From: Bacteroidales bacterium
Lineage (GTDB): Bacteria; Bacteroidota; Bacteroidia; Bacteroidales; UBA932
Assembly: GCA_011620605.1 (NCBI GenBank)
Contig: WOYW01000011.1
Span: 175,229 to 239,228, forward strand
Length of the DNA stretch: 64,000 nucleotides
Reading direction: 5' to 3'
Part shown: in pieces, positions 53,875-62,753 of the stretch
Layout of the letters: each line of letters starts with the position of its first letter
Numbering within the stretch: position 1 is the stretch's first letter
The notes under the pieces: model-generated
What the model was told of the DNA's origin: nothing
The model's database searches: none
Seen by the model: the letters and a program-made list of their open reading frames with translations, nothing else
Position numbers and translations under genes: made by a program

Positions 53875-55473
53875 TTATTCCGGCAGCTTACGGGCCCTGG
53901 TGGCTTGTTCAAAGGCGTAGGCGATCTGCAGAAGGAAGGCTTCCCGGTGGGGTTTTGCTATGAAGGTGATGCCAGTAGGCCCGGACTGGTTGTATCCCAT
54001 GGGGACGGTGATACAGGGGTATTTTGCTACGGCGGCCTGGCCGGCGGTCAGATTGTCGATGGAGAGGATCGCATCCAGCCGGTGTTCGTCCATGGGCGTG
54101 TTAAAAAACCGCCTTCCTTCGCTTTGCAATCGTTCCCTGAGCGAGTCAAGCCCCGCAGCCGAAAGACTAACCTGCGCCATCTCTTCAAAAATGGCCTGCC
54201 CGTAGGGGATCCTGAGCAGCGAATCTTCCCGGTTGTAGGCAATGATCTCCCCGATACTCCGCGCCACAACGTGAGCCTCGGCAAATTCCTGCAGGTACCG
54301 GGGCAGGTCGGCCTTCATATCGGCACTCAGCAGATCGCCAAACCCGCTCAGGTCCACGGATATCGGCTCAATTTCCACCACAACCCCGCCCAGCGCCACG
54401 ATCTTCTCCCCGGCAAGCCTGTAAAGGGAATCGGCCAAAAAAGGCTTGATCACTCCAAAGCGCAATCCCTCCAAAGACGCGTTTCCCAATGCCTCAAGGT
54501 CCGGATCGCCGCCACCCATTGCAGAAAGGAGGATTGCGTTGTCCACCACGCAGCGGGTCATGGGGCCGGGGGTGTCCAGGGTGCTGGAAAGCGGAATGAT
54601 GCCGCTGGTGCTCAGCAGGCCCACAGTGGGTTTGAGGCCCACCAGCGAGCTTTTCCCGGAAGGGGAGAGGATGGAGCCCGAGGTCTCGGTGCCGATGGCC
54701 GCCATGGCAAAATTGGTCGCCATGGCCACGCCGCTGCCCGAGCTGGAGCCTCCGGTGTCGTAGATCCTGTGTCCGTAAGCATTGAGCGTCTGCCCGCCCA
54801 CTGCGCTGAACCCGTTGGGCCCGCCTGTAAAGAGGTAATTGGCCCATTCGCTCAGGTTGGTTTTTCCCAGGATGATTCCCCCGTTCGCTTTGATATTCTG
54901 AATGATAGCGGCATCGGGCGCCATGTTGTCCTTCAGCAGATAGGATCCTGCCGAGGTGGGCATTCCCGTCACGTTCACATTATCCTTGACCAGGACCGGC
55001 ATCCCATAGATGAGGTGATCCTTACGGGAACGCTTTTTGTCCCTTTGGCGGGCTTCCTGCATCGCATCGGGATTGATGGCGATGACCGCATTGAGCATGG
55101 TGTTCCGGTCGTTCTCGTATAGGGCAATTCTGTATAAAAACCACTGTGTGAGCTCTTTGTACGTGAGTTCCCCCTCGCGGATATGTCCCTGCACCACCGG
55201 AATGCTCTGCTCCAGGATCAGCGGGGTGAGCCTTTGATAGTCTTCCGGTGAAAAGTCTTTCAATTGGGCCGAGATGGTCTCCAGCATCCGGTTCTTATCG
55301 CGCACCTGTGACTGGATGAGCCTAAAGCGCATCCTTGCCGAGTTGTGGTCCGCGTTTTCGGCCAGCTCTGCGGATTCGTCGTACGGAACCCACGGGGCGA
55401 TCTGGGTCTGCGGCTTCTGCGTGCAGCTATTGGTTGCTATCAGGAGGGTGAGGATTAGGAGGGTTTTTTTCAT
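53875..55473 (-). CDS. Amidase signature family enzyme (secreted lipoprotein)
   Basis: A 532-residue amidase from the ATG at 55473: MKKTLLILTLLIATNSCTQ, with lipobox ATNSC. The catalytic Lys is in PVLVKDNVNVTG, the cis-Ser and nucleophile Ser in GGSSSGSGVAMA and GTETSGSILSPS. C-terminal part includes TVPMGYNQSGPTGITFIA. It hydrolyses C-N bonds; the substrate is unknown. This gene seems richer in GC than its neighbours, which fits acquisition by transfer. Confidence 0.9.
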   Translation of the reverse strand: MKKTLLILTLLIATNSCTQKPQTQIAPWVPYDESAELAENADHNSARMRFRLIQSQVRDKNRMLETISAQLKDFSPEDYQRLTPLILEQSIPVVQGHIREGELTYKELTQWFLYRIALYENDRNTMLNAVIAINPDAMQEARQRDKKRSRKDHLIYGMPVLVKDNVNVTGMPTSAGSYLLKDNMAPDAAIIQNIKANGGIILGKTNLSEWANYLFTGGPNGFSAVGGQTLNAYGHRIYDTGGSSSGSGVAMATNFAMAAIGTETSGSILSPSGKSSLVGLKPTVGLLSTSGIIPLSSTLDTPGPMTRCVVDNAILLSAMGGGDPDLEALGNASLEGLRFGVIKPFLADSLYRLAGEKIVALGGVVVEIEPISVDLSGFGDLLSADMKADLPRYLQEFAEAHVVARSIGEIIAYNREDSLLRIPYGQAIFEEMAQVSLSAAGLDSLRERLQSEGRRFFNTPMDEHRLDAILSIDNLTAGQAAVAKYPCITVPMGYNQSGPTGITFIAKPHREAFLLQIAYAFEQATRARKLPE

Positions 55474-55499
55474 GGGAGTTATGAAGGTCTTTTTCATGA

Positions 55500-55595
55500 G
55501 TGTTAGGTTTTGTGTGAGGGGAAGGGGCGAGTGGGTGTGTGGGTAAGTGGGTTAGCGGTTTAGCAGGTTAGCGGGTTAATGGGCAAGCGGGCAAC
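55500..55595. repeat. Short tandem G-rich tract in the amidase leader
   Basis: Plus-strand units such as GGGTAAGTGGGTTAGCGG and TTAGCAGGTTAGCGGGTT form imperfect 8-10 bp repeats. On the amidase message they read as C-rich AACCCGCT units within a leader of roughly 100 bases. Confidence 0.6.
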
Positions 55596-55604
55596 TTTGT
55601 CCCT

Positions 55605-55612
55605 CAAATATA
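55605..55612 (-). promoter_or_regulatory. Minus-7 box (TATATTTG) for the amidase gene
   Basis: TATATTTG on the minus strand matches TAnnTTTG, about 130 bp before the amidase start. The leader would contain the C-rich tandem tract at 55500-55595. Confidence 0.5.
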
Positions 55613-55737
55613 AGTAAAACCTTTTATGATACTATCGTTTGACACTGCGGTCCTGACCTATGCCACTGAAAACAATGCCATGCTTCAATTCCGTAGACGT
55701 TGGTTTGATATTTGACTTTGCTGCGGCTTTGATCATA

Positions 55738-55930
55738 CCCACCAGGCGCATTTTACCCCTGTTTATGCACCTGGTCAGGTTAATAGTTGGTTAAAAGGTG
55801 ATTATTTGAGAGGACCAGCCCCGTTTTTTTAGGTAGGCAGACTGGATCACAATGTAAACCTCAGGGCAGATAGAACGGGAAACATAGAAATGCGCCGAGG
55901 TTTCCCTTTTGCTATCTGCCCCAGAGGTTT
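55738..55930. repeat. Decayed copy of the interspersed hairpin repeat
   Basis: It begins with CCCACCAGGCGCATTTTACC, passes through GTCAGGTTAATAGTTGG and ends in an inverted repeat from 55856 to 55930: AAACCTC...GGCAGATAG...ACGGGAAAC paired with GTTTCCCTTTTGCTATCTGCC...GAGGTTT. It matches the copies at 61087 and 62416. No gene in 55498-56150 besides this and the leader tract. Confidence 0.75.
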
Positions 55931-56150
55931 TTTTATTGTGTCAATTTTTTTTGAGGTGGATTTTTGGCCTATATCCAAGTTTAAGCCTGTTTTTTTTGGA
56001 CGAAATGTTGATTATCAACAACTCAACACAGGGTTAGTTTAATAAAACAATTAATTTTACTGCTTATTGAGATAGTAAGAAACACAAGGCTGCCTTCAAC
56101 ACCATCTGGCCATATAAACAAATTGTTAACTGTCGTAAAATGAAATTCGT

Positions 56151-57163
56151 ATGAAAAGACTACTATTTTCCCTGATCACGATTCTGATTACAACTAGTTT
56201 ATTAGCCCAGACGGATAATTACAAAATGGCAATTGACAGTTTCCAGGCGAATTACAACGCAGAGAAGTTTGATGAAATTTTCAACAGTTTTTCATCGGAA
56301 ATGAAACAGGCATTGCCTCTGGAAGACACCAGAGAGTTTTTTAAAGGTCTGAAAAGTCAGGTTGGCAATATTGAGAGCAAAGAATTTTTCAGTTTTCAGA
56401 AAGGAACTTATGCATCTTACAAAACGCAATTTGAAAATGCTGTTTTATCGGTAAACATATCTCTGGACAACGAAAACCAGATAAACGGACTTTTCATCAA
56501 ATCCTATGAAGAACCAAAAGTATCAGAGAAAATTACTGTAAATGCTTTATACAGCTATCCGGAAGGTATTGCCGGGATCATTTTTTCAAAAACCAAAGAT
56601 CTGCCGGACAATACGCAGCTTTCCATTGCCTTGACCCGGGATGGTAATACAGATGGCTTGTCTCAAAAGACAAGTTATCAGAAATTGCTTCAGAAGCCAA
56701 TCTTCAATAAATACAAGATGACCAGTTCATTTACAAGTTCCCGGGATCTGGGGGACAGACTCGTAAAAGGACAAAACACGAATGAGAACCCCTATCCAAT
56801 TGGGGATTTGACGTTTTGTGCGGAGCCGGTGGAATTGTATCCATAACAGAAGATCTGTCAAAGTTTGCATATGCACAGTTCGATCCCAAAAACAAAGAAT
56901 TGGCCTTGACAAGAAAACCCACTTTCCGGATCAACGAAGACACGGCTATAGGCATGTGCTGGCACATTATTAAATCCCGCAACGGCAAGGATCTCTATTG
57001 GCATAACGGCGGGACAGGCGGGTATTCTTCTTCAATGGCTGTCAATGTTGAAGAAAAAACGGCCGTCATTATCTTGTCAAATGTTGCATCCATAAATGAC
57101 CTTATTGATGGTTTGTGTTTTGAACTGATGAATGAAATGGAAAATAACCGGCTTCAGCAATAA
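56151..57163 (+). pseudogene. Serine hydrolase (beta-lactamase-like) with DUF3887-like N terminus, broken
   Basis: Signal peptide KRLLFSLITILITTSLLAQ, then a DUF3887-like domain (EKFDEIFNSFSSEMKQALP). The reading frame jumps from LPDNTQLSIALTRDGNTD to GLSQKTSYQKLLQKPIF, skipping the catalytic core where SxxK and YxN would lie, about 130 residues by comparison with family members. A frameshift near 56800 then separates PIGD from NWGFDVLCGAGG; the end WHNGGTGGYSSSMAVN is recognisable. Non-functional. Confidence 0.85.
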
Positions 57164-57173
57164 TGGTTTAATT

Positions 57174-58046
57174 ATGAAAATATTACACATCGTCAGAAAA
57201 TTGATTGAAAGAAACCATGATGTGACCCTAATTTCCAGAGATCCTGATCATGAAATGCCTTTTGATAAAACAAAAGTCAAGTTCATAAAAGGAGATATTT
57301 TACAGTTTGACAGGATTGAAATCTCCGGAAAATTCGATGTCCTGGTTTATACTGCAATGGTCCCGTTTAAGCCGGGTCGAATTTCAAACAAAAAATTCAA
57401 GGAACCCGAAATTATTACCAGACAATATTTCCAAAACACCATTGAACTTGCACGGAAACTCTCCTGTCCGTTGATCCTGACTTCGGGAGCAAGTTTTGAA
57501 ACAAAAGGCCATGAAGTGGCGGACGAGATCTGCCCCATTGCAAGAAAAGGAATGGCAGCACTTGGAAAGTGTTACGATGAAATGGTCTCGGATAGTAAGA
57601 CCCGGAATTCGATTCCTCTCATAGAGATGCTGCCTGCTTAGATCTATGGAAACGGAGGTCTGTTCAACAAAATGATATCAATGGCAAAAAAAGGGAAAGT
57701 TGTAATACTTGGCGGAGGGAAAAATCACTTGCCCCGAATTCATGTTAATGATTGTGCAGATGCCTATGTCTTAGCCATTGAAAAATTACCATACGGTAAA
57801 AGGTTCATAATATGCGATGATGTAAATGTCAGCGTAAAAGACTTCATGTTATATTTAGCTAAGATATTCGATGCTGGTAAAGTTGTGAAGATCCCCGGGT
57901 TTATATTGAGACTTGTCATAGGAAAACATGTATTCCGTACACTTAACATGAATACAAAGGTTTCCAATGAATTGATCAAGAAAGAACTCGGCTGGGAACC
58001 CAACTATCCGTCGTACAGAGAAGGACTAAGATCATTAATAGAATAA
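57174..58046 (+). pseudogene. NAD-dependent epimerase/dehydratase pseudogene
   Basis: Start at 57174 gives MKILHIVRKLIERNHDVTLIS, in which the GxxGxxG nucleotide motif expected between MKILH and VRKL is missing. An in-frame TAG after IEMLPA (57639-57641) interrupts LPA-IYGNGG. The rest, to GWEPNYPSYREGLRSL at the end, is a clear extended-SDR C terminus. Deletion plus nonsense codon argue against activity. Confidence 0.85.
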
Positions 58047-58052
58047 AAAAAC

Positions 58053-58610
58053 ATGACCCAATATACCGACATAGGAAAGCAATTAAAAAACACGTTTGAT
58101 CCCTATATTAATGTTGATCTAAAATTATGGGAGGCTTTTGCTTCCAAACTGCAATTGAGACAATTCAAGAAAAACGAGATTATAAAGGAAACGGGTCAAA
58201 CAGAGCATTATATCAATTTCATTGCTTCGGGATCCATTGGCAATTTCATTGCAGGCAAAGGTTCTGAAACATGCATCAGCCTTTCTGTTGCAAACAGTTT
58301 CAGCTCCGATTATTATTCGTTTTTAAACCAAAAGCCGAGTATCATATATTCCAGGGCGTTAGAAAATTCCGAGTTGTACTCAAGATCCGCCATGGGTGTC
58401 TGGATCGGCAAAGCCATAGCGGAACAATTGTTTATGCAGCGGCAACAGATACAAATAGACCTGCTGACATTGACTGCAGAAGAAAGGTACCTGAAGTTGC
58501 TATCGGAAAAGCCCGAGATTTTTCAAAGAGTATCCTTAAAGCACATCGCATCCTACATAGGAGTCACTGCAGAAAGCTTAAGCCGGTTGCGAAAAAACAT
58601 CTCGTTGTAG
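58053..58610 (+). CDS. Crp/Fnr-type transcriptional regulator, short form
   Basis: A 185-residue protein: cNMP-like domain (FKKNEIIKETGQTEHYINFIASGS) and a C-terminal helix-turn-helix LKHIASYIGVTAESLSRLRK. Compared with relatives as I know them, about ten residues are missing between ENSELYSRS and MGVWIGKAIAEQLF, in the region of the dimer helix. It directly follows the epimerase pseudogene. Possibly slightly shortened but open throughout. Confidence 0.8.
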   Translation: MTQYTDIGKQLKNTFDPYINVDLKLWEAFASKLQLRQFKKNEIIKETGQTEHYINFIASGSIGNFIAGKGSETCISLSVANSFSSDYYSFLNQKPSIIYSRALENSELYSRSAMGVWIGKAIAEQLFMQRQQIQIDLLTLTAEERYLKLLSEKPEIFQRVSLKHIASYIGVTAESLSRLRKNISL

Positions 58611-58684
58611 CATTTCTTACCATAGGTCAATATTTTTACCGGATGGTTTTCTCATTCTTGCACTGACATTTAGATTAAAGGAAC

Positions 58685-59425
58685 ATGAAATCATCTGAGG
58701 GATCAACTAAAAAAAGAATTTTTGCGATCATTCTGTTTTATACCATTGCTGTTCTGATACGTTATCTGACCAATAAAACGGGATTGTTGGATCACATAGA
58801 CAATGCTTTCCTGAAAATATGCTTACAAGGTGTCGGACCTGCAATTGGAGCATTTATCGCGTTTAAGGCATTTGGCCTGAAACTTACCTACAGTTTTGCG
58901 GGGAAGCTGAAACCCTTGCTTTTAAGCGCTTTTGTTTTTGTGGTTATTCCTGTCGTAGGTTTTGCCATAATCGGAGTTACAGAAAGTGAACATGTAATCG
59001 TTACGAGCAATGTATTTCTGGCCGGAGCTAAGCTGTCCCTCTATTTTCTGATTTACGCAATTCTGGAAGAGATCGGTTGGAGGGCGTTTTTGCAGGAACA
59101 ACTCGGCTTTCTAAACAAATACCTCAAATATGCGATCATTGGGATCCTGTGGTTCATATGGCATTTGAATTTTGGATTGACAGTTTCAAATCTGATCTTC
59201 CTTCTTGTGTTGATCTTTGCGAGTTGGGGGATCGGCACAGTGGGGGATAAAACAAAGTCCATCCTAGCCGTGGGAGCCTTTCACGCGTTGTACAATCTTT
59301 TCACGGCAGGTCATTTTGATCCCAAAGGCAAGATCATTGTGTTAACAGTATGTTCAGGGATCTGGATTTTGTATGTTGTGTTTTACAATAAAATCGCAAA
59401 GCGAGTGTTGAAAGGGGATCAATGA
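58685..59425 (+). CDS. CPBP family intramembrane metalloprotease
   Basis: A 246-residue protein with about seven hydrophobic helices. ILEEIGWRAFLQEQL carries the EExxxR motif, LWFIWHLNFG the FxxxH motif and GAFHALYNL the HxxxN motif, the three metal-site motifs of the CPBP (Abi/CAAX protease) family. Roles in this family include prenylated-protein processing and self-immunity; none can be picked here. Confidence 0.88.
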   Translation: MKSSEGSTKKRIFAIILFYTIAVLIRYLTNKTGLLDHIDNAFLKICLQGVGPAIGAFIAFKAFGLKLTYSFAGKLKPLLLSAFVFVVIPVVGFAIIGVTESEHVIVTSNVFLAGAKLSLYFLIYAILEEIGWRAFLQEQLGFLNKYLKYAIIGILWFIWHLNFGLTVSNLIFLLVLIFASWGIGTVGDKTKSILAVGAFHALYNLFTAGHFDPKGKIIVLTVCSGIWILYVVFYNKIAKRVLKGDQ

Positions 59426-59489
59426 AGGCCTCGATATGACCTCACGGGCAGCTTGAACGTGGAACACGGGATTTAGCATTAAAAATTAA

Positions 59490-59518
59490 TTGGTATTCCG
59501 TAATAAGTTTTACTTTTG
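59490..59518 (+). promoter_or_regulatory. Promoter (TTG, 18 bp, TACTTTTG) before the broken acetyltransferase
   Basis: TACTTTTG at 59511-59518 matches TAnnTTTG, with TTG at 59490-59492 eighteen bases upstream. It lies 64 bp before the acetyltransferase ATG. Confidence 0.55.
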
Positions 59519-59582
59519 CATGCGCTTGTTCCAGAAACAGTTACACCAATAACAGTTTTCTCTCAAACTAATAACTTAACGA

Positions 59583-60133
59583 ATGAGACTTGAATCTGAA
59601 CGATTAATTCTTAGAACGATAGATATTAACGATAAGACCGAAATATATGCATATCGTTCCGACAAGAAAACCAATAAATACCAAGGTTGGATCCCCAAAA
59701 CTATAGAAGACGTTGAAACCTTTATTGGCAAGATTGCAAAACACATTAATGAACCGGGATCTTGGTTTCAATTCTCAATAATTGAGAAAGAAAGTCAAAA
59801 AATTGTAGGCGATTTAGGTGTTCACTTTTGGTATAAGGAAAACAAACAGGTTGAGATTGGATGTACCTTGAACAAGAAGTATCAGAAAAAGGGTATGCGA
59901 CAGAATCGTTAAGAACAGTTATAACCTATTTATTTGCTGAGCTCAATAAACATCGAATTTTTGCATCCATAGACCCAGGCAATGAAAACTCCATCCGGCT
60001 TGTTGAAAGACTCGGTTTTAGAAAAGAAGCTAACCTTGTTGAAAGTTTATTCGTAAATGGAAAATGGGAAGATGACTTGATCTATTCTTTGATTGAAAAA
60101 GATTGGGAAAAGATAAATCTGATGCAAAAATAG
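59583..60133 (+). pseudogene. RimJ/RimL-type GNAT acetyltransferase with one frameshift
   Basis: The first frame reads MRLESERLILRTIDIND through GDLGVHFWYKENKQVEIGCT to KKYQKKGMRQNR and stops; the second frame continues EKGYATESLRTVITYLF to VERLGFRKEANLVESLFVNG. The break falls at an A5G3 tract near 59887, where one base gained or lost would restore a full 183-residue acetyltransferase. It may be a recent mutation or an assembly error. Confidence 0.8.
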
Positions 60134-60139
60134 AAACAG

Positions 60140-60625
60140 GTGAGAATTGATAGAATTATAGATAATAAAAAACAGTTTCTTGATTTGTTGTTGTTGGCAG
60201 ACGAGCAGGAAGACATGATCGACAAGTACTTGCCGGGCGGAGACATGTTTGCTTTATATGACGATGATCTGAAAAATGATAATGATCTGAAAAGTGTTTG
60301 CGTTGTTGCGCCTATAGATAGCGATACCTGCGAGTTGAAGAACATAGCGACATACCCTGAATACCAGGGCAAAGGGTACGGTAGGGCATTGATCAACTTC
60401 ATTTCTGATTTCTACAAGAACGACTACAAAACAATGCTTGTGGGGACCGGCGAAACACCCACGATCCTTTCGTTTTATGAAAGTTGCGGATTTGAACAAT
60501 CCCATCGGGTAAAGAATTTCTTTACCGACAATTACGACCATCCTATGTTCGAGGGCGACATACAATTGGTTGATATGATCTATCTTAAAAAGGATTTGAC
60601 TGTTTCGCCCATCAACTTTGCGTAA
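60140..60625 (+). CDS. GNAT acetyltransferase
   Basis: A 161-residue protein starting at a GTG (60140). [23 protein letters not shown] contains the V/I-x-P-x-x-x-GxG-x-G-x/A acetyl-CoA motif and [14 protein letters not shown] the C-terminal part of the fold. Six bases separate it from the broken acetyltransferase, so they may be cotranscribed. Substrate unknown. Confidence 0.85.
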   Translation: MRIDRIIDNKKQFLDLLLLADEQEDMIDKYLPGGDMFALYDDDLKNDNDLKSVCVVAPIDSDTCELKNIATYPEYQGKGYGRALINFISDFYKNDYKTMLVGTGETPTILSFYESCGFEQSHRVKNFFTDNYDHPMFEGDIQLVDMIYLKKDLTVSPINFA

Positions 60626-60664
60626 CGATTGATTGTCAGTATCCAATTCGAATCATAACCCGGG

Positions 60665-60738
60665 CCTCCCTCCGGGACAGATAGAACGGGAAACATGGGA
60701 ATTTGCCGAGTTTTCCTTTTTGCGATCTGACCGGGAGG
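60665..60738. repeat. Hairpin repeat copy
   Basis: CCTCCGGGACAGATAGAACGGGAAA pairs with TTTTCCTTTTTGCGATCTGACCGGGAGG, given here as two arms of a 74-bp inverted repeat. It shares CAGATAG-ACGGGAAA and GCCGAG with the copies at 55856, 61164 and 62526. Confidence 0.75.
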
Positions 60739-60770
60739 TGTTTATCTGTCTGGTCCGGCTGAAAACCTTC

Positions 60771-60913
60771 CCACCAGGGGCAGTTTTGCCGGGTTTTTGC
60801 CCCTGGTCAGCCCAAAAACGGACCCACCAGGGGCAGTTTTGTGGGGATTTTGCCCCTGGTCAGGCCAAAAACGGACCCACCAGGGGCAGTTTTGCCGGGT
60901 TTTTGCCCCTGGT
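60771..60913. repeat. Three tandem 53-bp hairpin units
   Basis: Units start at 60771, 60824 and 60877 with CCACCAGGGGCAG and are 53 bp apart. Each contains the inverted repeat CAGGGGCA...TGCCCCTG, so each can fold, and units are joined by CAGCCCAAAAACGGAC. The units are nearly identical, so this is a recent array. Confidence 0.85.
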
Positions 60914-60994
60914 ACTTCCGGCTGAGATAAGGAATATTTTGTAAAATGCTTTGTATGAGATGTTTGGAAAAATTCAAAATTTTTGAATAAAGTG

Positions 60995-61086
60995 ACCAGG
61001 GGCAGTTTTACCGGATATTTGCCCCTGGTCAGCCCCAAAACCCACCCACCAAGGGCGCTTTTACGGGGTTTTTGCCTCTGGTCAGG
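60995..61086. repeat. Two further 51-52 bp hairpin units, more diverged
   Basis: Units begin at 60995 (ACCAGGGGCAGTTTTACCGG) and 61046 (CCACCAAGGGCGCTTTTACG), continuing the 53-bp array after an AT-rich interruption. Each has CAGGGGC.../...GCCCCTG-type arms. Confidence 0.75.
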
Positions 61087-61238
61087 TGAATAGTTGGTAA
61101 AGGTGATCATTGGGGATAACCGGACCCGTTTTTGTGAACGGACATTCCCGATCTTAAGACATGCCTCCGAACCAGATAGCAACTGGAAATTGAAGAACAC
61201 GCCGAGATTTCCCTTATGCTATCTGCCCCTGAGGCCAC
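61087..61238. repeat. Interspersed hairpin repeat copy
   Basis: Follows the tandem units directly: TGAATAGTTGGTAAAGGTGATC, then ACCGGACCCGTTTTTGTGAACGG, then the inverted repeat with CCAGATAGCAACTGG and GAGATTTCCCTTATGCTATCTG. The order matches the copy at 62416-62595. Confidence 0.8.
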
Positions 61239-61250
61239 TTTATCTGACCG

Positions 61251-61892
61251 TTAGGCCTCTTTTCCCAGATCATCAACGAAGTCTTTCATCATTTTGTACT
61301 TGTCTTCATCAGGTTCTGCCATCATGAATTTTATCGAGTGTTCCGCGATCACATCGAACTTCTGTTTCAGGTCAGATTTGCGGGAAGATACTTTATGACC
61401 AAGGCCCAGAGTATCGGCATCGGCAAAATTCTTCAGATCGGCCCCAAGGTAGATGAACTGCCAGTTTTTGCTTTGCTCCAATTTCCGGATCATCTCTTTG
61501 ACTTTTCGGGAATCGAATTCGACCGATGCATTTTCCTGCCCGTCGGTAATCACGACCATAATCACCATGGATGCCTGATGTGCCGGATCCGTATAATGCG
61601 TTTGGTTTTGAATATCCAGGATGGCGTTCCCGATGGTGTCATACAGAGCAGTGAGTCCGCCGGGAGTATAGTCGTCGCCTGTCAACGGCCGGATTTCATC
61701 TATCGGGAGATCGTTCATAACTCTGCTCCATTGGCTGTTGAATTTGTACAGCGAGACGGTGATCTTTCCAAATTCCGCCTTCTTTTGTTGTTCAACAAAA
61801 TGGTTGAAACCCCCGACAACATCGGTTTCCGTACCTTGCATGGATCCGCTCTCATCAATGACAAAAATAATTTTCAGATAATTCTCATTCAT
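61251..61892 (-). CDS. VWA domain protein
   Basis: A 213-residue von Willebrand A-type protein. The MIDAS motif is IIFVIDESGSMQG (DxSxS) near residue 13, Thr in YTPGGLTALYDT and Asp in VVITDGQENAS complete the metal site. No signal peptide, so cytoplasmic, as in TerY/ABC-associated VWA proteins. Its neighbour upstream is an unknown gene. Bounded by repeat copies on both sides. Confidence 0.9.
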   Translation of the reverse strand: MNENYLKIIFVIDESGSMQGTETDVVGGFNHFVEQQKKAEFGKITVSLYKFNSQWSRVMNDLPIDEIRPLTGDDYTPGGLTALYDTIGNAILDIQNQTHYTDPAHQASMVIMVVITDGQENASVEFDSRKVKEMIRKLEQSKNWQFIYLGADLKNFADADTLGLGHKVSSRKSDLKQKFDVIAEHSIKFMMAEPDEDKYKMMKDFVDDLGKEA

Positions 61893-61991
61893 AGTAGTAA
61901 CCCTTTAATTGTTAGTGACACAAAATTAGGGTTCCACGGAATGTTAAGAGAAGATTCACAAGCCTTGCGGCCTGGATCACCGGGTCCCGGA

Positions 61992-62369
61992 TCACTGTTC
62001 CTGTATCACCAGCTCTCTGTTCAGGAGAATTCTTTTTGGTTCTCCCCGATAACCGGTTATATAATATTTCCCGGCAAGATCATCGGCAATCACTTTCAGG
62101 AACGCTGCCCTGATCATGGAACATTTCTCATTTACCGAATTATCGTAAGGATCGGTCATCCTTCTGATGCTTTCCCCGGCTTCATCGGGATTCTCACGCA
62201 TGGATATCTGTCGGTATATGTTCATCAGCTCCGTGCGGTAACGGGGCAGCTCTTTAAACAGGATCCCCTCCGGGTGATTCAGAAATAACAGATACAATGT
62301 GTTGTTGGGGTTCTCGTTGCCGGGTGAAATGTAAATGACAGCTTCCGGTTGGTTTTGGTACATGGCCAT
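61992..62369 (-). CDS. Conserved hypothetical protein
   Basis: A 125-residue protein without signal or membrane segment. The first half has a beta-type segment (AVIYISPGNENPNNTLYLLFL) and the second is helical (TELMNIYRQISMRENPDEAG). I do not recognise the family. Located 99 bp upstream of the VWA gene on the same strand, possibly its partner. A hairpin repeat copy lies just before it. Confidence 0.6.
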   Translation of the reverse strand: MAMYQNQPEAVIYISPGNENPNNTLYLLFLNHPEGILFKELPRYRTELMNIYRQISMRENPDEAGESIRRMTDPYDNSVNEKCSMIRAAFLKVIADDLAGKYYITGYRGEPKRILLNRELVIQEQ

Positions 62370-62415
62370 AGGAATAAATGTATAGATAAAGATAGGGGTT
62401 TTTGCCGAGTTTGGG

Positions 62416-62595
62416 GCCGGGCAGGGGACATTTTTGCCCCTGGTCAGGTTTATCGTTGGTAAAGGTGATCATTGGGTATGAGCTGGCCCGTTTTTGTGGA
62501 CGGACTGACCGGACAACAAGGTATGCCTCCGGAGCAGATAGCAACGGGAAAAAGGGGGAGCGCCGAGATTTCCCTTTTGCTATCTGTCCCGGAGG
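62416..62595. repeat. Most complete interspersed hairpin repeat copy
   Basis: Starts GGCCGGGCAGGGGACATTTT, then GTCAGGTTTATCGTTGGTAA, GCTGGCCCGTTTTTGTGGACGG and an inverted repeat at 62526-62595 with arms CCTCCGGAGCAGATAGCAAC and GCTATCTGTCCCGGAGG, followed by TGTTTTTTTT. The T-run makes it terminator-like for plus-strand transcription. Confidence 0.8.
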
Positions 62596-62654
62596 TGTTT
62601 TTTTGTTCGTTACGTCATTTTTTGACGTTCCACGTACTTGTTTTTCATCCATAC

Positions 62655-62752
62655 AATCGTGCAACAAATAATTCGTCTAAACAATGCAAAATATGCAACG
62701 ATTATTTGATTTGCAACGAATAATATGTATATTTGTTGCAAATAATACAACG
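62655..62752 (+). promoter_or_regulatory. Fic promoter with iterated GCAAC-type operator motifs
   Basis: TTTG at 62705-62708 and TATATTTG at 62728-62735 are 19 bp apart, a good Bacteroidota promoter. Around it, GCAACAAATAAT, GCAACGATTATTTG, GCAACGAATAATATG and GCAAATAATACAACG recur, some overlapping the minus-7 box. This looks like an operator array for self-control by the wHTH part of the Fic protein. Confidence 0.55.
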
Positions 62753-62753
62753 A

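Noticed and set aside
60771..61086. CRISPR array
   Set aside because: The units are tandem with no unique spacers, contain hairpins, and no cas genes are present.
60633..61200. Open frames on both strands across the repeats
   Set aside because: They read through the 53-bp hairpin units in both directions, with repetitive low-complexity products, and have no homology or start context.
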